DNA of 64,000 nt from Streptomyces hawaiiensis (GTDB taxonomy: Bacteria; Actinomycetota; Actinomycetes; Streptomycetales; Streptomycetaceae): assembly GCF_004803895.1 (NCBI RefSeq), contig NZ_CP021978.1, positions 6,076,001 to 6,140,000 of the forward strand. The letters run 5' to 3'. This document shows, piece after piece, positions 8,429 through 16,727 of the stretch. The translations under genes were made by a program, and so were the position numbers. Below the pieces are notes generated by a model. It was not told the origin of the DNA. It was given only the letters and a program-made list of their open reading frames with translations, and did no database searches. How positions within the stretch are numbered: the stretch's first letter is position 1; the number at the start of each line of letters is the position of its first letter.

Positions 8429-9507
8429 GCAAGCTCGACAAAGCCGCGCTCGGCGAACCGGACACCACCGCCGCGTCCGCCCCGGACGACGTGTTCCTGT
8501 CCGTCCGTGATCTGCGCATCCACTTCGACACCGACGACGGTCTGGTCAAGTCCGTCGACGGCGTCAGTTTCGACGTGCGCAAGGGCAGGACCCTGGGCAT
8601 CGTGGGCGAGTCCGGCTCCGGCAAGTCGGTCACGTCGCTCGGCGTGATGGGCCTGCACCGCTCGGCGCGCGCCAAGGTCTCCGGCGAGGTCTGGCTGGAC
8701 GGCCAGGAGCTGATCGCGGCCGACCCCGACGCCGTACGGCGGCTGCGCGGCCGGAAGATGGCCATGATCTTCCAGGACCCGCTGTCGGCGATGCACCCGT
8801 ACTACTCGGTCGGGCAGCAGATCGTCGAGGCGTACCGCGTCCACCACGACGTCAGCAAGAAGGCCGCCAAGCAGCGGGCGATCGAGATGCTCGACCGCGT
8901 CGGCATCCCCGAGCCGGCCGAGCGCGTCAACGGCTACCCGCACGAGTTCTCCGGCGGTATGCGCCAGCGCGCCATGATCGCCATGTCGCTGGTGAACAAC
9001 CCCGAGCTGCTCATCGCCGACGAGCCGACCACCGCCCTGGACGTCACCGTGCAGGCGCAGATCCTCGACCTGATCCGGGACCTGCAGAAGGAGTTCGGCT
9101 CCGCGGTCATCATGATCACCCACGACCTGGGTGTGGTCGCCGAGATGGCCGACGACCTGCTGGTCATGTACGGCGGCCGGTGCATCGAGCGCGGCCCCGC
9201 CGAGGACGTGTTCTCCGAGCCCCGCCACCCCTACACCTGGGGCCTGCTCGGCTCGATGCCGCGTCTGGACCGCGACGAGACCGACCGGCTCATCCCGATC
9301 AAGGGCGCGCCGCCCTCCCTCATCAACCTCCCGTCCGGCTGCGCCTTCCATCCGCGCTGCCCGTACGCGGACATCCCCAAGGACGACGTCACCCGCACGG
9401 TCCGCCCCGAGCTGACCGAGGTCGGCGGCTCGCACTGGGCCGCCTGCCACATGACGCAGGAGCAGCGGGAGCGTATCTGGACCGAAGAGATTGCGCCGAA
9501 GCTGTGA
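8425..9507 (+). CDS. oligopeptide ABC transporter ATPase, OppD/DppD type
   Basis: A 360-residue cytoplasmic ATPase. Walker A is GESGSGKSVTS (about residues 66-76), the ABC signature is FSGGMRQRAMIAM, Walker B is ELLIADEPTTALD, and the switch His is in MITHDLG. The C-terminal oligopeptide extension has the Cys-containing motif SGCAFHPRCPYA, which in some family members binds an iron-sulfur cluster. The GTG at 8425 overlaps the upstream stop (GTGA), and the gene's own stop overlaps the next start the same way. An in-frame reading from further upstream is not coding. It pairs with the following ATPase to power the importer. Confidence 0.95.
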   Translation: MSKLDKAALGEPDTTAASAPDDVFLSVRDLRIHFDTDDGLVKSVDGVSFDVRKGRTLGIVGESGSGKSVTSLGVMGLHRSARAKVSGEVWLDGQELIAADPDAVRRLRGRKMAMIFQDPLSAMHPYYSVGQQIVEAYRVHHDVSKKAAKQRAIEMLDRVGIPEPAERVNGYPHEFSGGMRQRAMIAMSLVNNPELLIADEPTTALDVTVQAQILDLIRDLQKEFGSAVIMITHDLGVVAEMADDLLVMYGGRCIERGPAEDVFSEPRHPYTWGLLGSMPRLDRDETDRLIPIKGAPPSLINLPSGCAFHPRCPYADIPKDDVTRTVRPELTEVGGSHWAACHMTQEQRERIWTEEIAPKL

Positions 9508-10643
9508 GCGACGACAAAACGGTGAGCACACCGGACACCAGCGCGGGCACCCTCACCAAGGGCACCACCGCCGACGGCGAGGTCCTGCTGAAGGTGACCG
9601 GCCTTCAGAAGCACTTCCCGATCCGCAAGGGCCTGCTCCAGCGGCAGACCGGCGCGGTGCGTGCCGTCGACGGCATCGACTTCGAGGTGCGCCAGGGCGA
9701 GACGCTCGGCGTCGTCGGCGAGTCGGGCTGCGGCAAGTCCACCATGGGCCGGCTGATCACCCGGCTGCTCGAACCGACCGGCGGTTCGGTCGAGTTCCAG
9801 GGCAAGGACATCACGCACCTGAAGACCGGCGAGCTGCGCCCCATGCGCCGCGACGTGCAGATGATCTTCCAGGACCCGTACTCGTCGCTGAACCCCCGCC
9901 ACACGATCGGCACGATCGTCGGTGCCCCCTTCCGGCTGCAGGGCGTCGATCCCGAGGGCGGTGTGAAGAAGGAGGTCCAGCGGCTGCTGTCGGTGGTCGG
10001 CCTCAACCCCGAGCACTACAACCGCTATCCGCACGAGTTCTCCGGCGGCCAGCGCCAGCGCATCGGCATCGCCCGCGCGCTCGCGCTCAACCCCAAGCTG
10101 GTGGTGGCGGACGAGCCGGTCTCCGCGCTGGACGTGTCGATCCAGGCGCAGGTGGTGAACCTGCTGGACGACCTCCAGGAGGAACTGGGCCTGACGTACG
10201 TGATCATCGCGCACGACCTGTCGGTCGTCCGGCACGTCTCCGACCGGATCGCGGTGATGTACCTCGGCAAGATCGTCGAACTGGCGGACCGCGACAAGCT
10301 GTACAAGTCGCCGATGCACCCGTACTCCAAGGCCCTGCTGTCGGCCGTGCCGATTCCGGATCCCAAGCGCCGGGGCGTCAAGAGCGAGCGCATCCTGCTC
10401 AAGGGCGACGTGCCCTCGCCGATCGCCCCGCCGAGCGGCTGCCGCTTCCACACCCGCTGCTGGAAGGCGACGCAGATCTGCAAGACGACCGAGCCGCCGC
10501 TCAAGGAGCTGCGGGTCGGGCAGCAGGTCGCCTGTCACCACCCGGAGAACTTCGAGGACCAGCAGCCGCAGGACACCAAGCTGCTGTCCTCGGCCAAGGA
10601 GGTCGCCGCGGAGAACGGCGGCGCCACCCCCGTGGAGAAGTGA
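9504..10643 (+). CDS. oligopeptide ABC transporter ATPase, OppF/DppF type
   Basis: A 379-residue partner ATPase. Walker A is GESGCGKSTMG, the signature is FSGGQRQRIGIARAL, Walker B is KLVVADEPVSALD, and the oligopeptide C-terminal motif is PPSGCRFHTRCWKA with further Cys residues. The motif QMIFQDPYSSLNPR is the F-subunit Q-loop. The GTG at 9504 is coupled to the upstream gene by a GTGA overlap. Nine bases after its stop a perfect 13-bp stem ends the operon. Confidence 0.95.
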   Translation: MSDDKTVSTPDTSAGTLTKGTTADGEVLLKVTGLQKHFPIRKGLLQRQTGAVRAVDGIDFEVRQGETLGVVGESGCGKSTMGRLITRLLEPTGGSVEFQGKDITHLKTGELRPMRRDVQMIFQDPYSSLNPRHTIGTIVGAPFRLQGVDPEGGVKKEVQRLLSVVGLNPEHYNRYPHEFSGGQRQRIGIARALALNPKLVVADEPVSALDVSIQAQVVNLLDDLQEELGLTYVIIAHDLSVVRHVSDRIAVMYLGKIVELADRDKLYKSPMHPYSKALLSAVPIPDPKRRGVKSERILLKGDVPSPIAPPSGCRFHTRCWKATQICKTTEPPLKELRVGQQVACHHPENFEDQQPQDTKLLSSAKEVAAENGGATPVEK

Positions 10644-10651
10644 GTCCGGCC

Positions 10652-10685
10652 GAGCCCCCGCCCTCGCACATCAGGGCGGGGGCTC
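10652..10685 (+). terminator. 13-bp stem-loop ending the oligopeptide operon
   Basis: A perfect 13-bp inverted repeat (GAGCCCCCGCCCT / AGGGCGGGGGCTC) with an 8-base loop follows the last ATPase gene by eight bases. It has no T-run, as is common for Streptomyces terminators. The right arm contains the only purine-rich stretch upstream of the next start codon, so the stem could also hide that gene's ribosome site. Confidence 0.75.
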
Positions 10686-10689
10686 ACCC

Positions 10690-11382
10690 GTGGGTGAAAA
10701 TGTCGGGGTGCTCCAGCAACTCTTCAGCCCGTCCGTCCAGCACACGCTCGACCTGATCGGCATCTTCGTCTTCGCGATCTCCGGCGCCCTGCTGGCCGTG
10801 CGCAAGAACTTCGACGTGTTCGGCATGGCCGTCCTCGCCGAGGTCACCGCCCTGGGCGGCGGCCTGTTCCGCGACCTGGTCATCGGGGCCGTACCGCCCG
10901 CCGCCTTCACGGACCTGGGGTACTTCCTCACCCCGCTGCTCGCCACCCTCCTCGTCTTCTTCCTGCACCCCCAGGTGGAGCGCATCCAGGGCGCGGTGAA
11001 CGTCTTCGACGCGGCCGGCCTCGGCCTGTTCTGCGTCGCCGGCACGATCAAGGCGTACGAGTACGGGCTCGGCCTGACCGCCTCCGCCGGCCTGGGTCTG
11101 ACCACCGCCGTGGGCGGCGGTGTGCTGCGGGACGTCCTCGCCAACGAGGTGCCCTCGCTGCTGCGCTGGGACCGCGACCTGTACGCCGTCCCGGCCATCG
11201 TCGGCTCCGCCCTGGCCGCCCTGTGCCTGCGCTACGACGCGCTGAACCCGCTCACCAGCGGGCTCGCGGTGGTCACCGCCTTCGCACTGCGCCTGCTCGC
11301 GATGCGGTACCACTGGCGAGCTCCGCGGGCGTGGCACCGGCGGTCGACGGTGAGCGAGGAGGAGCAGCCCGTCCTGCCGTGA
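10690..11382 (+). CDS. TRIC-type cation channel / UPF0126 membrane protein
   Basis: A 230-residue integral membrane protein with about seven hydrophobic helices in two homologous halves. Each half carries a glycine-rich motif: ALGGGLFRDLVIG near residue 54 and AVGGGVLRDVLAN near residue 140. This duplicated GGG-x-RD pattern is the hallmark of prokaryotic TRIC channels (YicG/UPF0126), which conduct monovalent cations. The GTG at 10690 lies only five bases after a terminator stem whose arm contains GGCGGGGGC; a GTG at 10708 is an alternative. The last 110 bases overlap the 3' end of the convergent esterase gene. Confidence 0.88.
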   Translation: MGENVGVLQQLFSPSVQHTLDLIGIFVFAISGALLAVRKNFDVFGMAVLAEVTALGGGLFRDLVIGAVPPAAFTDLGYFLTPLLATLLVFFLHPQVERIQGAVNVFDAAGLGLFCVAGTIKAYEYGLGLTASAGLGLTTAVGGGVLRDVLANEVPSLLRWDRDLYAVPAIVGSALAALCLRYDALNPLTSGLAVVTAFALRLLAMRYHWRAPRAWHRRSTVSEEEQPVLP

Positions 11383-12508
11383 CAGGGCGCAGGCCCATCT
11401 CCTGGGTCAGCCAGCGGAACACCGGGACCACCTGCGGCCGCCACAGCGCCATGTTGTGGCCGCCCGCGCTCTTCGGGATGTACACCACGTGCACGGTCGT
11501 CGGCGCCTTCGCGGTCTGCTCCAGGGCCACGGCGGCCTCGTAGCCGTCGCGCGGCTGGCCGGAGAGGTACAGCGCGATGCGCGGCGGGACGGGCGCCCTG
11601 CGCAGCATCAGGTAAGGGTTGTTCTCGGTGCGCAGGGCGGGGCTCTGCGCGGTGAGCGAGTCGCGTTCGCCGATCGGGTCGTTGTAGCCGGACAGGCTGA
11701 CGGCGGCCCGGTAGCGGTCGGGGTGGGCGACGGCGAGCCTGGCCGCGCAGTGCGCCCCGGCCGAGTAGCCGGCGACGGCCCAGCCCTGCGGGGCGGACTC
11801 GGCGCGGAAGTTGTCCAGGACCATCTTCGGCACGTCGACGCTCAGCCAGGTGTCGGCGTTGACCGTGCCCGGGATGTTGGCGCAGCCGGTGTCCACACCG
11901 GCCAGCAGGTTGGTGCGGGGCGCGACCAGGATGAACGGGGCCACCCGGCCCCCACGCATCAGCGGCTCCAGCTGCTCGTGCGCGTGCAGCGAGCCGAACC
12001 ACGCCTTCGCCGAGCCGGGGTAGCCGGGCAGCAGCTCCACGACCGGGAACCTGTGGTGCCGGTAGGCCGGTTCGCCGTACTGGGGCGGCAGCCACACGTA
12101 GACCTCGGCGTTCACACCCGACACCCGGCCCCTGAGCTGGGTCACCCGCACCCCGCCGGCCGCGCCCATCCCGGGTCCGGTGGCGGGCTCGAAGGTCTGC
12201 CGCACCTTGGGCAGCCGCTCGAGCGAGATGCCGCCGGTGCCGTCGGCGCCCAGATTCGCCGCCTGCTGCACATGGTCGCCGGTGCCGAGCAGGTCGGCCC
12301 AGTTGTCGTACAGGTTGTTGGCGTTGTTGACCAGCGTGAAGACCAGGGCCACGGCCGTCCCCTGCGCGAACAGCAGCATCAGCGCCCGGGCCGCGGTACG
12401 CAGGGCCCGGGGCCCGCGGACGCGTGACCACAGGACCAGCGGCAGTGCGAGGGCGGCGACGGACAGGACGACCAGCGTGCAGAGGAACGGTGTTCCGGTG
12501 AGGCTCAT
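11273..12508 (-). CDS. membrane-anchored alpha/beta-hydrolase (esterase D / antigen-85-like)
   Basis: A 411-residue protein with two N-terminal membrane helices (about residues 6-28 and 42-65) followed by an extracytoplasmic hydrolase domain. The catalytic elbow is GYSAGAHCA (about residue 260), and the acid/His region includes IPKSAGGHNMALW, giving a complete Ser/His pair. The strand VVELLPGYPGSAKAWF supplies the oxyanion region. The fold resembles the PF00756 esterase and mycolyltransferase family; the substrate is unknown. The ATG at 12508 was chosen because the first helix begins five residues later, although AGGAG is very close to it. The last about 37 residues (from PVTAGRAAP) are low-complexity and are encoded antisense to the TRIC gene. 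Confidence 0.85.
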   Translation of the reverse strand: MSLTGTPFLCTLVVLSVAALALPLVLWSRVRGPRALRTAARALMLLFAQGTAVALVFTLVNNANNLYDNWADLLGTGDHVQQAANLGADGTGGISLERLPKVRQTFEPATGPGMGAAGGVRVTQLRGRVSGVNAEVYVWLPPQYGEPAYRHHRFPVVELLPGYPGSAKAWFGSLHAHEQLEPLMRGGRVAPFILVAPRTNLLAGVDTGCANIPGTVNADTWLSVDVPKMVLDNFRAESAPQGWAVAGYSAGAHCAARLAVAHPDRYRAAVSLSGYNDPIGERDSLTAQSPALRTENNPYLMLRRAPVPPRIALYLSGQPRDGYEAAVALEQTAKAPTTVHVVYIPKSAGGHNMALWRPQVVPVFRWLTQEMGLRPVTAGRAAPPRSPSTAGATPAELASGTASRAGAVRRR

Positions 12509-12655
12509 GCTCCTGCAGAGGGCGGAAGGGGCGTGAGGGTTTACGGACGAGTCGGACACTTACCGAGAAATTGCCCGAGTCTCACCCGGGCGTGACCGGC
12601 CCGGACCTGAACTGGAAAGCTACCGCTTAGTAGTAAGTTCTTGTACTGTTCAGCC

Positions 12656-13516
12656 ATGCCAGAAGCAGCCACCGCCCCGGCCGCCCGGGCCACGATCGGC
12701 GACAGCGAGTTCGACCGCGACACCGCGCTCACCCGCCGCGCGCCGGGCGTCTACGACATCGACCTCTCCGCCGGCTGGACGATCATCAGCGCCGTCAACG
12801 GCGGCTACCTGCTGGCCGTCCTGGGCCGTGCCCTCGCGGACACCCTGCCGCACGCCGACCCCTTCACGATCTCGGCGCACTACCTGACCGCGTCCCAGCC
12901 CGGCCCGGCGGTCGTCCGCACGGACGTCGTCCGCACCGGCCGCACCCTGTCGACCGGCCAGGCCTCGCTCTTCCAGCGCGACGACGAGGGCCGCGAGGTG
13001 GAACGCATCCGCGTCCTCGCCTCCTACGGCGACCTGGACGCCCTGCCCGACGACGTCCGCACCACGGCCCGGCCGCCCGCGATCCCGCCGCTGGAGCACT
13101 GCTTCGGCCCCGAGGACGGGCCCGCCCCCGTCGACGGCAGTTCGGCCATCGCCGACCGGCTGATGCTCAAGCTCGACCCGTCCACCCTCGGCTGGGCCCT
13201 CGGGCAGCCCTCCGGCAAGGGCGAGATGCGGGCCTGGTTCGGACTCAAGGACGGACGCGACCCCGACCCGCTCTCCCTGCTGCTCGCGGTCGACGCCCTG
13301 CCGCCCACCGCCTTCGAGATCGGGCTGAAGGGCTGGGTCCCCACCGTCGAGCTGACCGTGCACGTCCGCTGCCGCCCGGCCCCGGGCCCGCTGCGGGTGT
13401 CGATCACCACGCGCAACCTCGCCGGCGGCTTCCTGGAGGAGGACGCCGAGGTGTGGGACAGCACGGACCGGCTGGTCGCGCAGTCCCGGCAGTTGGCGCG
13501 GGCCCGGCTGGGCTGA
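12656..13516 (+). CDS. thioesterase family protein (double hot-dog, TesB-like)
   Basis: A 286-residue soluble protein. The N-terminal part has the acyl-CoA thioesterase-like hot-dog pattern: NGGYLLAVLGRAL (about residues 48-60), DPFTISAHYLTASQPGPAVV, then a second hot-dog in the C-terminal half with LLLAVDALPP and WVPTVELTVHVRC. Two fused hot-dogs match the acyl-CoA thioesterase II-like / TesB_like family that would hydrolyse acyl-CoAs. The catalytic residues cannot be assigned with certainty. The ATG at 12656 is preferred over an upstream in-frame start at 12641; no strong ribosome site is present, and TTGTACTGT is close upstream, so the transcript may be short-leadered. It is divergent from the esterase gene. 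Confidence 0.8.
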   Translation: MPEAATAPAARATIGDSEFDRDTALTRRAPGVYDIDLSAGWTIISAVNGGYLLAVLGRALADTLPHADPFTISAHYLTASQPGPAVVRTDVVRTGRTLSTGQASLFQRDDEGREVERIRVLASYGDLDALPDDVRTTARPPAIPPLEHCFGPEDGPAPVDGSSAIADRLMLKLDPSTLGWALGQPSGKGEMRAWFGLKDGRDPDPLSLLLAVDALPPTAFEIGLKGWVPTVELTVHVRCRPAPGPLRVSITTRNLAGGFLEEDAEVWDSTDRLVAQSRQLARARLG

Positions 13517-13625
13517 ACTTTGCCTCGCTGACAGGCAGGTCACAGGGCGGCCCCAAGGGAGGCCCAAGCGGCGTTGGTTGAGTACTCGCCTCACGACTCC
13601 CTCATCTTCCCTGGAGCTGTCTCTC

Positions 13626-14033
13626 ATGAAGCGTGTGCGTCTTCTCCCCGCCGTGGCCCTGCTGGCGCTCTCGCCCCTGGCCCTGGTCGCCTGCGGCTCG
13701 GGTGACTCCTCTTCCTCCTCGAACAGTGGCGGCGGGTCCGAGCGGCAGGCCTGTCAGGCACCCTCGGGGGCGGCTTCGGGCGCTCCATCCGGTGCTCCTG
13801 CCGGGGCCCCTTCCGGCGCGCCCTCGGGAACTCCGTCGGGTGCCGCCTTGGCGGGTGCCAAGCCGACGGGTGCGCCCTCCGGGGCTCCTTCGGGGATGCC
13901 CGGCGGCGCGCCGGGGGGCGGGCAGGGCGGCCAGGGCGGTCCCGGCGGGGGCCAGGGCGGTGGCTGCGGCGGCCTGGGTGACGGCGGCCAGGCCACGGGC
14001 GGGCAGGGGCAGCAGTCGCAGAAGGAGCAGTAG
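13626..14033 (+). CDS. low-complexity secreted lipoprotein
   Basis: A 135-residue predicted lipoprotein. The signal is MKRVRLLPAVALLALSP with a lipobox LVAC at Cys23, followed by a Ser-rich linker. The mature part is almost entirely repeats: seven Pro-Ser-Gly units between residues 43 and 92 (APSGAPSG type), then Gly/Gln-rich GGQGG repeats and a Gln/Lys tail. There is no catalytic or binding domain. TGGAGC precedes the ATG at 13626. Such repetitive surface lipoproteins may be cell-wall spacers, but no function is assigned. A second Cys pair (RQACQAP, GGGCGG) could form a disulfide. Confidence 0.8.
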   Translation: MKRVRLLPAVALLALSPLALVACGSGDSSSSSNSGGGSERQACQAPSGAASGAPSGAPAGAPSGAPSGTPSGAALAGAKPTGAPSGAPSGMPGGAPGGGQGGQGGPGGGQGGGCGGLGDGGQATGGQGQQSQKEQ

Positions 14034-14107
14034 GAGTAGTAGGCGCAGGGGCGCTGGGTGCGCTAGGCGCAGGAGAGGCCGGTTCGGGTGCGCCCGGGGC
14101 ACGGCGA

Positions 14108-14140
14108 GGGCGGCGCGTCCGGTGAACGGGCGCGCCGCCC
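14108..14140. terminator. bidirectional 10-bp terminator hairpin
   Basis: A perfect 10-bp stem (GGGCGGCGCG / CGCGCCGCCC) with a 13-base loop separates the convergent lipoprotein and TetR genes. It is well placed to end both transcripts. Confidence 0.6.
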
Positions 14141-14160
14141 CCGCGCGTTGTCCGAGGGCG

Positions 14161-14799
14161 TCAATCCAGCCAATGCTGCCGGCCGAGGCCGATCAGCCGC
14201 ATCTGGCGGGTCGCAAGCCGGGTGAGGCGCCGGGTGCGCTCCGCGCGCTCCTCCTCCGGCCCCTCCAGGGCCTCCAGGAACAGCGACGCCGTGCTCAGCA
14301 TCTGGTCGACGTAGAGATGCGCGAGCATCAGCAGGTCGTCCTCGCTCCAGCCGCGGGACATCGAGTCCTTGGCCAGTTCGTCCTTGACCTCCTGGGCGAA
14401 CCGGGCCAGTTGGTCCCGTATCGCCTCCCGGACCGGCTGAACTCCGCCATGTCGTTCACGGGCGATGAACCGGACATGGGCGGGGTACCCGTCGACGTGA
14501 CGGGCGATCAGGTCGATGGCGCGCGTGATGCGTTCCTCGTGGTCACCCGTCGTGGACACCGTCGTCCGGATCATCGGGTGCAGGCTGCCCAGCGCCTCCT
14601 CGACCAGGGCCACGCCCAGATCCGCCGTGGAGCGGAAGTGGCGGTAGAAGGCGGTCGGGGCGACACCGACGGCGCGGGTGACCTCGCGCAGTCCCAGGCT
14701 GCTCAGGCTCTGCTCCTCCAGCAGCGCGAGGGCCGCGTCCAGGAGTGCCTGCCGGGTCTTCTGCTTCTGGGCCTGCCGGATGCCGAGGGTGTGACTCAT
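14161..14799 (-). CDS. TetR-family transcriptional regulator
   Basis: A 212-residue repressor-type protein. The helix-turn-helix is residues 16-62, with TRQALLDAALALLEE then LREVTRAVGVAPTAFYRHF. The C-terminal all-helical ligand domain contains FIARERHGG, a pattern I associate with FabR/lipid-responsive TetR proteins, but the ligand is a guess. It is transcribed divergently from two small membrane-protein genes. The gap between them holds two copies of AACAACTGT (entered separately), making autoregulation and control of those genes likely. Confidence 0.9.
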   Translation of the reverse strand: MSHTLGIRQAQKQKTRQALLDAALALLEEQSLSSLGLREVTRAVGVAPTAFYRHFRSTADLGVALVEEALGSLHPMIRTTVSTTGDHEERITRAIDLIARHVDGYPAHVRFIARERHGGVQPVREAIRDQLARFAQEVKDELAKDSMSRGWSEDDLLMLAHLYVDQMLSTASLFLEALEGPEEERAERTRRLTRLATRQMRLIGLGRQHWLD

Positions 14800-14810
14800 A
14801 CCATGCAGTT

Positions 14811-14820
14811 AACAACTGTT
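14811..14820. promoter_or_regulatory. candidate TetR operator, copy 1
   Basis: The decamer AACAACTGTT (arms AACA / TGTT) is palindromic and is 12 bases upstream of the TetR start codon. The core AACAACTGT recurs 57 bases away near the divergent gene, so the pair would suit dimer binding at both promoters. Confidence 0.5.
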
Positions 14821-14864
14821 CTCTGGAATTGAAAAGTCATGAGAGGCGCTAGACTGGGAAGTCA

Positions 14865-14892
14865 GTGAACAACTGTAACTACAACCGTTCAC
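14865..14892. promoter_or_regulatory. candidate TetR operator, copy 2
   Basis: A second AACAACTGT (14868-14876) lies inside a longer dyad whose outer arms are GTGAAC and GTTCAC. It lies about 25-50 bases upstream of the small membrane-protein start, which is where a repressor would block transcription. Confidence 0.45.
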
Positions 14893-14915
14893 CGAAACCC
14901 TGGGAGCTGTTACCC

Positions 14916-15080
14916 GTGCTGTTCATCGTCGCCGCACTCCTGCTGCTGGGTGTCGTGCTGGGCACCGTGGCCCACGCGCCGCTCACCTTCTCCGTCGCCG
15001 TCGGTGCCGTCATCGCCGTCTGGCTCGGCATCTTCGCGCTGCGCGAGCGCGGCCGCCGCCGCCACACGCAGGCCCACTGA
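14916..15080 (+). CDS. small two-helix membrane protein
   Basis: A 54-residue protein with two hydrophobic helices (about residues 2-18 and 23-41) and a basic tail, RERGRRRHTQAH. The GTG at 14916 is chosen because GGGAGC lies about eight bases upstream. A longer reading from 14865 would begin inside the operator dyad and include a TTA codon, which argues against it. It sits under the divergent TetR regulator and directly before a DUF4190-like gene. Function is unknown; topology is probably both ends inside. Confidence 0.65.
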   Translation: MLFIVAALLLLGVVLGTVAHAPLTFSVAVGAVIAVWLGIFALRERGRRRHTQAH

Positions 15081-15124
15081 CACCGACCACCACCTTTTCG
15101 AACCGACTTCGGGAGTCGATCACC

Positions 15125-15391
15125 ATGCAGCTCACCGCTCCGGCCTCACGCCGCACCGGCATCCGTGACACCGACGGCATGGCCGTCGCGTCCTTCATCC
15201 TCGGCCTGCTCGGCCTGCTCGTGCTCAATCTCTTCCTCGGCCCGATCGCCATCGTGCTGGCGAGTGTCGCCCTGTGGCGCGGCACCGAGCGTCGCGGCCG
15301 TGCGTGGCTCGGCCTGGGTCTGGGCGTTGCCGACCTTCTGGTCCTCGCGGCCTTCATGGAGTTCGACAGCACCATCTCGTGGAGCTTCTGA
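15125..15391 (+). CDS. DUF4190-like small membrane protein
   Basis: An 88-residue protein with the DUF4190 pattern: a polar N-terminus ending in DGMAVASFILGLLGLL, then a second helix with LGPIAIVLASVALW, a short basic loop (RGTERRGRAWL) and a third hydrophobic stretch LGLGVADLLVLAAF. Such proteins are common in actinobacteria and of unknown role. CGGGAGTC precedes the ATG at a normal distance. The 44-base gap from the previous gene suggests co-transcription and control by the TetR protein. Confidence 0.8.
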   Translation: MQLTAPASRRTGIRDTDGMAVASFILGLLGLLVLNLFLGPIAIVLASVALWRGTERRGRAWLGLGLGVADLLVLAAFMEFDSTISWSF

Positions 15392-15531
15392 GCCGCCGTC
15401 GGACAGCCGTCCGCCGGTACGCCGCGGCCGGGCCCGGGGACGACGGGCCGTCGCCGCGCCGGAAAGCGGTTCACGTTCGGCCAGCCTTGCTCTGAGGCCG
15501 GTCGAAGGGGAGCCGTAGAATCGGGCTCACC

Positions 15532-16701
15532 ATGGCTTACCTCGACCACGCCGCGACCACCCCGATGCTCCCGGAGGCGGCAGAGGCGCTCACCGCCCAG
15601 CTGGGTGCCACCGGCAACGCGTCCTCCCTCCACGCATCCGGCAGGCAGGCCCGCCGCACCGTCGAGGAGGCCCGCGAGACCCTCGCCGAAGCCCTCGGCG
15701 CCCGCCCCAGCGAGGTCGTCTTCACCTCGGGCGGCACGGAGGCCGACAACCTCGCAGTCAAGGGCCTCTACTGGTCGCGCCGCGACGCCGACCCGGCCCG
15801 CACCCGCGTCCTCGCCAGCCCCGTCGAACACCACGCGGTCCTCGACGCCGTGCACTGGCTCGGCGAACACGAGGGCGCCACCGTCGAGTACCTGCCGGTC
15901 GACTCCCACGGCCGCGTCCACCCGGACGCCCTGCGCGAGGCGATCGCCCGCAACCCCGACGACGTGGCCCTCGCCACCGTCATGTGGGCGAACAACGAGA
16001 TCGGGACCGTCCTGCCGATCCGTGAACTCGCCGAAACCGCAGCCGAGTTCGCAGTCCCGCTGCACTCGGACGCCGTCCAGGCCTTCGGCCAGATCCCCGT
16101 GGACTTCGCCGCCTCCGGCCTCGCCGCGATGACGGTCTCGGGCCACAAGATCGGCGGGCCCTACGGCATCGGCGCGCTGGTCCTCGGCCGGGAGCACGCC
16201 CCCGTACCGGTCCTGCACGGCGGCGGCCAGGAGCGCCATGTGCGCTCCGGCACCCTCGACGTCCCCGCCATCGCCTCCTTCGCCGTAGCCGGGCGGCTGG
16301 CCGCCGAGCAGCGCGAGTGGTTCGCCCGCGAGATCGGCGCCCTGCGCGACGCCCTCGTCAGCGCGGTCCGTTCGGCCGTGCCGGACGCGATCCTCGGCGG
16401 TGACCCGGACCCGCAGCGGCGCCTCCCGGCGAACGCGCACTTCACCTTCCCCGGCTGCGAGGGCGACTCCCTGCTGCTCCTGCTCGACGCCCAGGGCATC
16501 GAGTGCTCCACCGGCTCCGCCTGCACCGCCGGCGTCGCCCAGCCCAGCCATGTCCTCCTCGCCACCGGCACCGACCCCGACCTGGCCCGCGGCACCCTGC
16601 GCTTCTCCCTCGGCCACACCTCCACCGAGGCCGACATCGAGGCCCTGGCGAAGGCCATCGGCCCGGCGGTGGAACGGGCGCGGGCGGCGGGACTGACGTA
16701 A
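15532..16701 (+). CDS. cysteine desulfurase (NifS/IscS class)
   Basis: A 389-residue pyridoxal-phosphate enzyme that removes sulfur from cysteine to give alanine and a protein persulfide. The PLP lysine is in the SGHKIGGPYGIGAL segment, and His, Asp and Gln contacts are seen in SPVEHHAVL, HSDAVQAFGQ and FTSGGTEADN. The sulfur-carrying loop is present as CSTGSACTAG (about residues 324-333), in the NifS/IscS class I style. The N-terminus YLDHAATTPM is typical. The ATG at 15532 has TAGAAT 12 bases upstream, so the mRNA may be nearly leaderless. Its partner mnmA lies 750 bases downstream on the same strand and could take the sulfur. Confidence 0.95.
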   Translation: MAYLDHAATTPMLPEAAEALTAQLGATGNASSLHASGRQARRTVEEARETLAEALGARPSEVVFTSGGTEADNLAVKGLYWSRRDADPARTRVLASPVEHHAVLDAVHWLGEHEGATVEYLPVDSHGRVHPDALREAIARNPDDVALATVMWANNEIGTVLPIRELAETAAEFAVPLHSDAVQAFGQIPVDFAASGLAAMTVSGHKIGGPYGIGALVLGREHAPVPVLHGGGQERHVRSGTLDVPAIASFAVAGRLAAEQREWFAREIGALRDALVSAVRSAVPDAILGGDPDPQRRLPANAHFTFPGCEGDSLLLLLDAQGIECSTGSACTAGVAQPSHVLLATGTDPDLARGTLRFSLGHTSTEADIEALAKAIGPAVERARAAGLT

Positions 16702-16727
16702 AGGGTGTTGCCGACGGGCCCGGACGG

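Noticed and set aside
13740..13930. Tandem short repeats, possible CRISPR-like or satellite array
   Set aside because: The repeats follow codon phase and encode the APSG units of the lipoprotein; there are no spacers of constant length.
14897..14899. TTA codon in a longer version of the small membrane protein
   Set aside because: The reading that includes it begins inside the operator, and the GTG at 14916 with its ribosome site excludes it.
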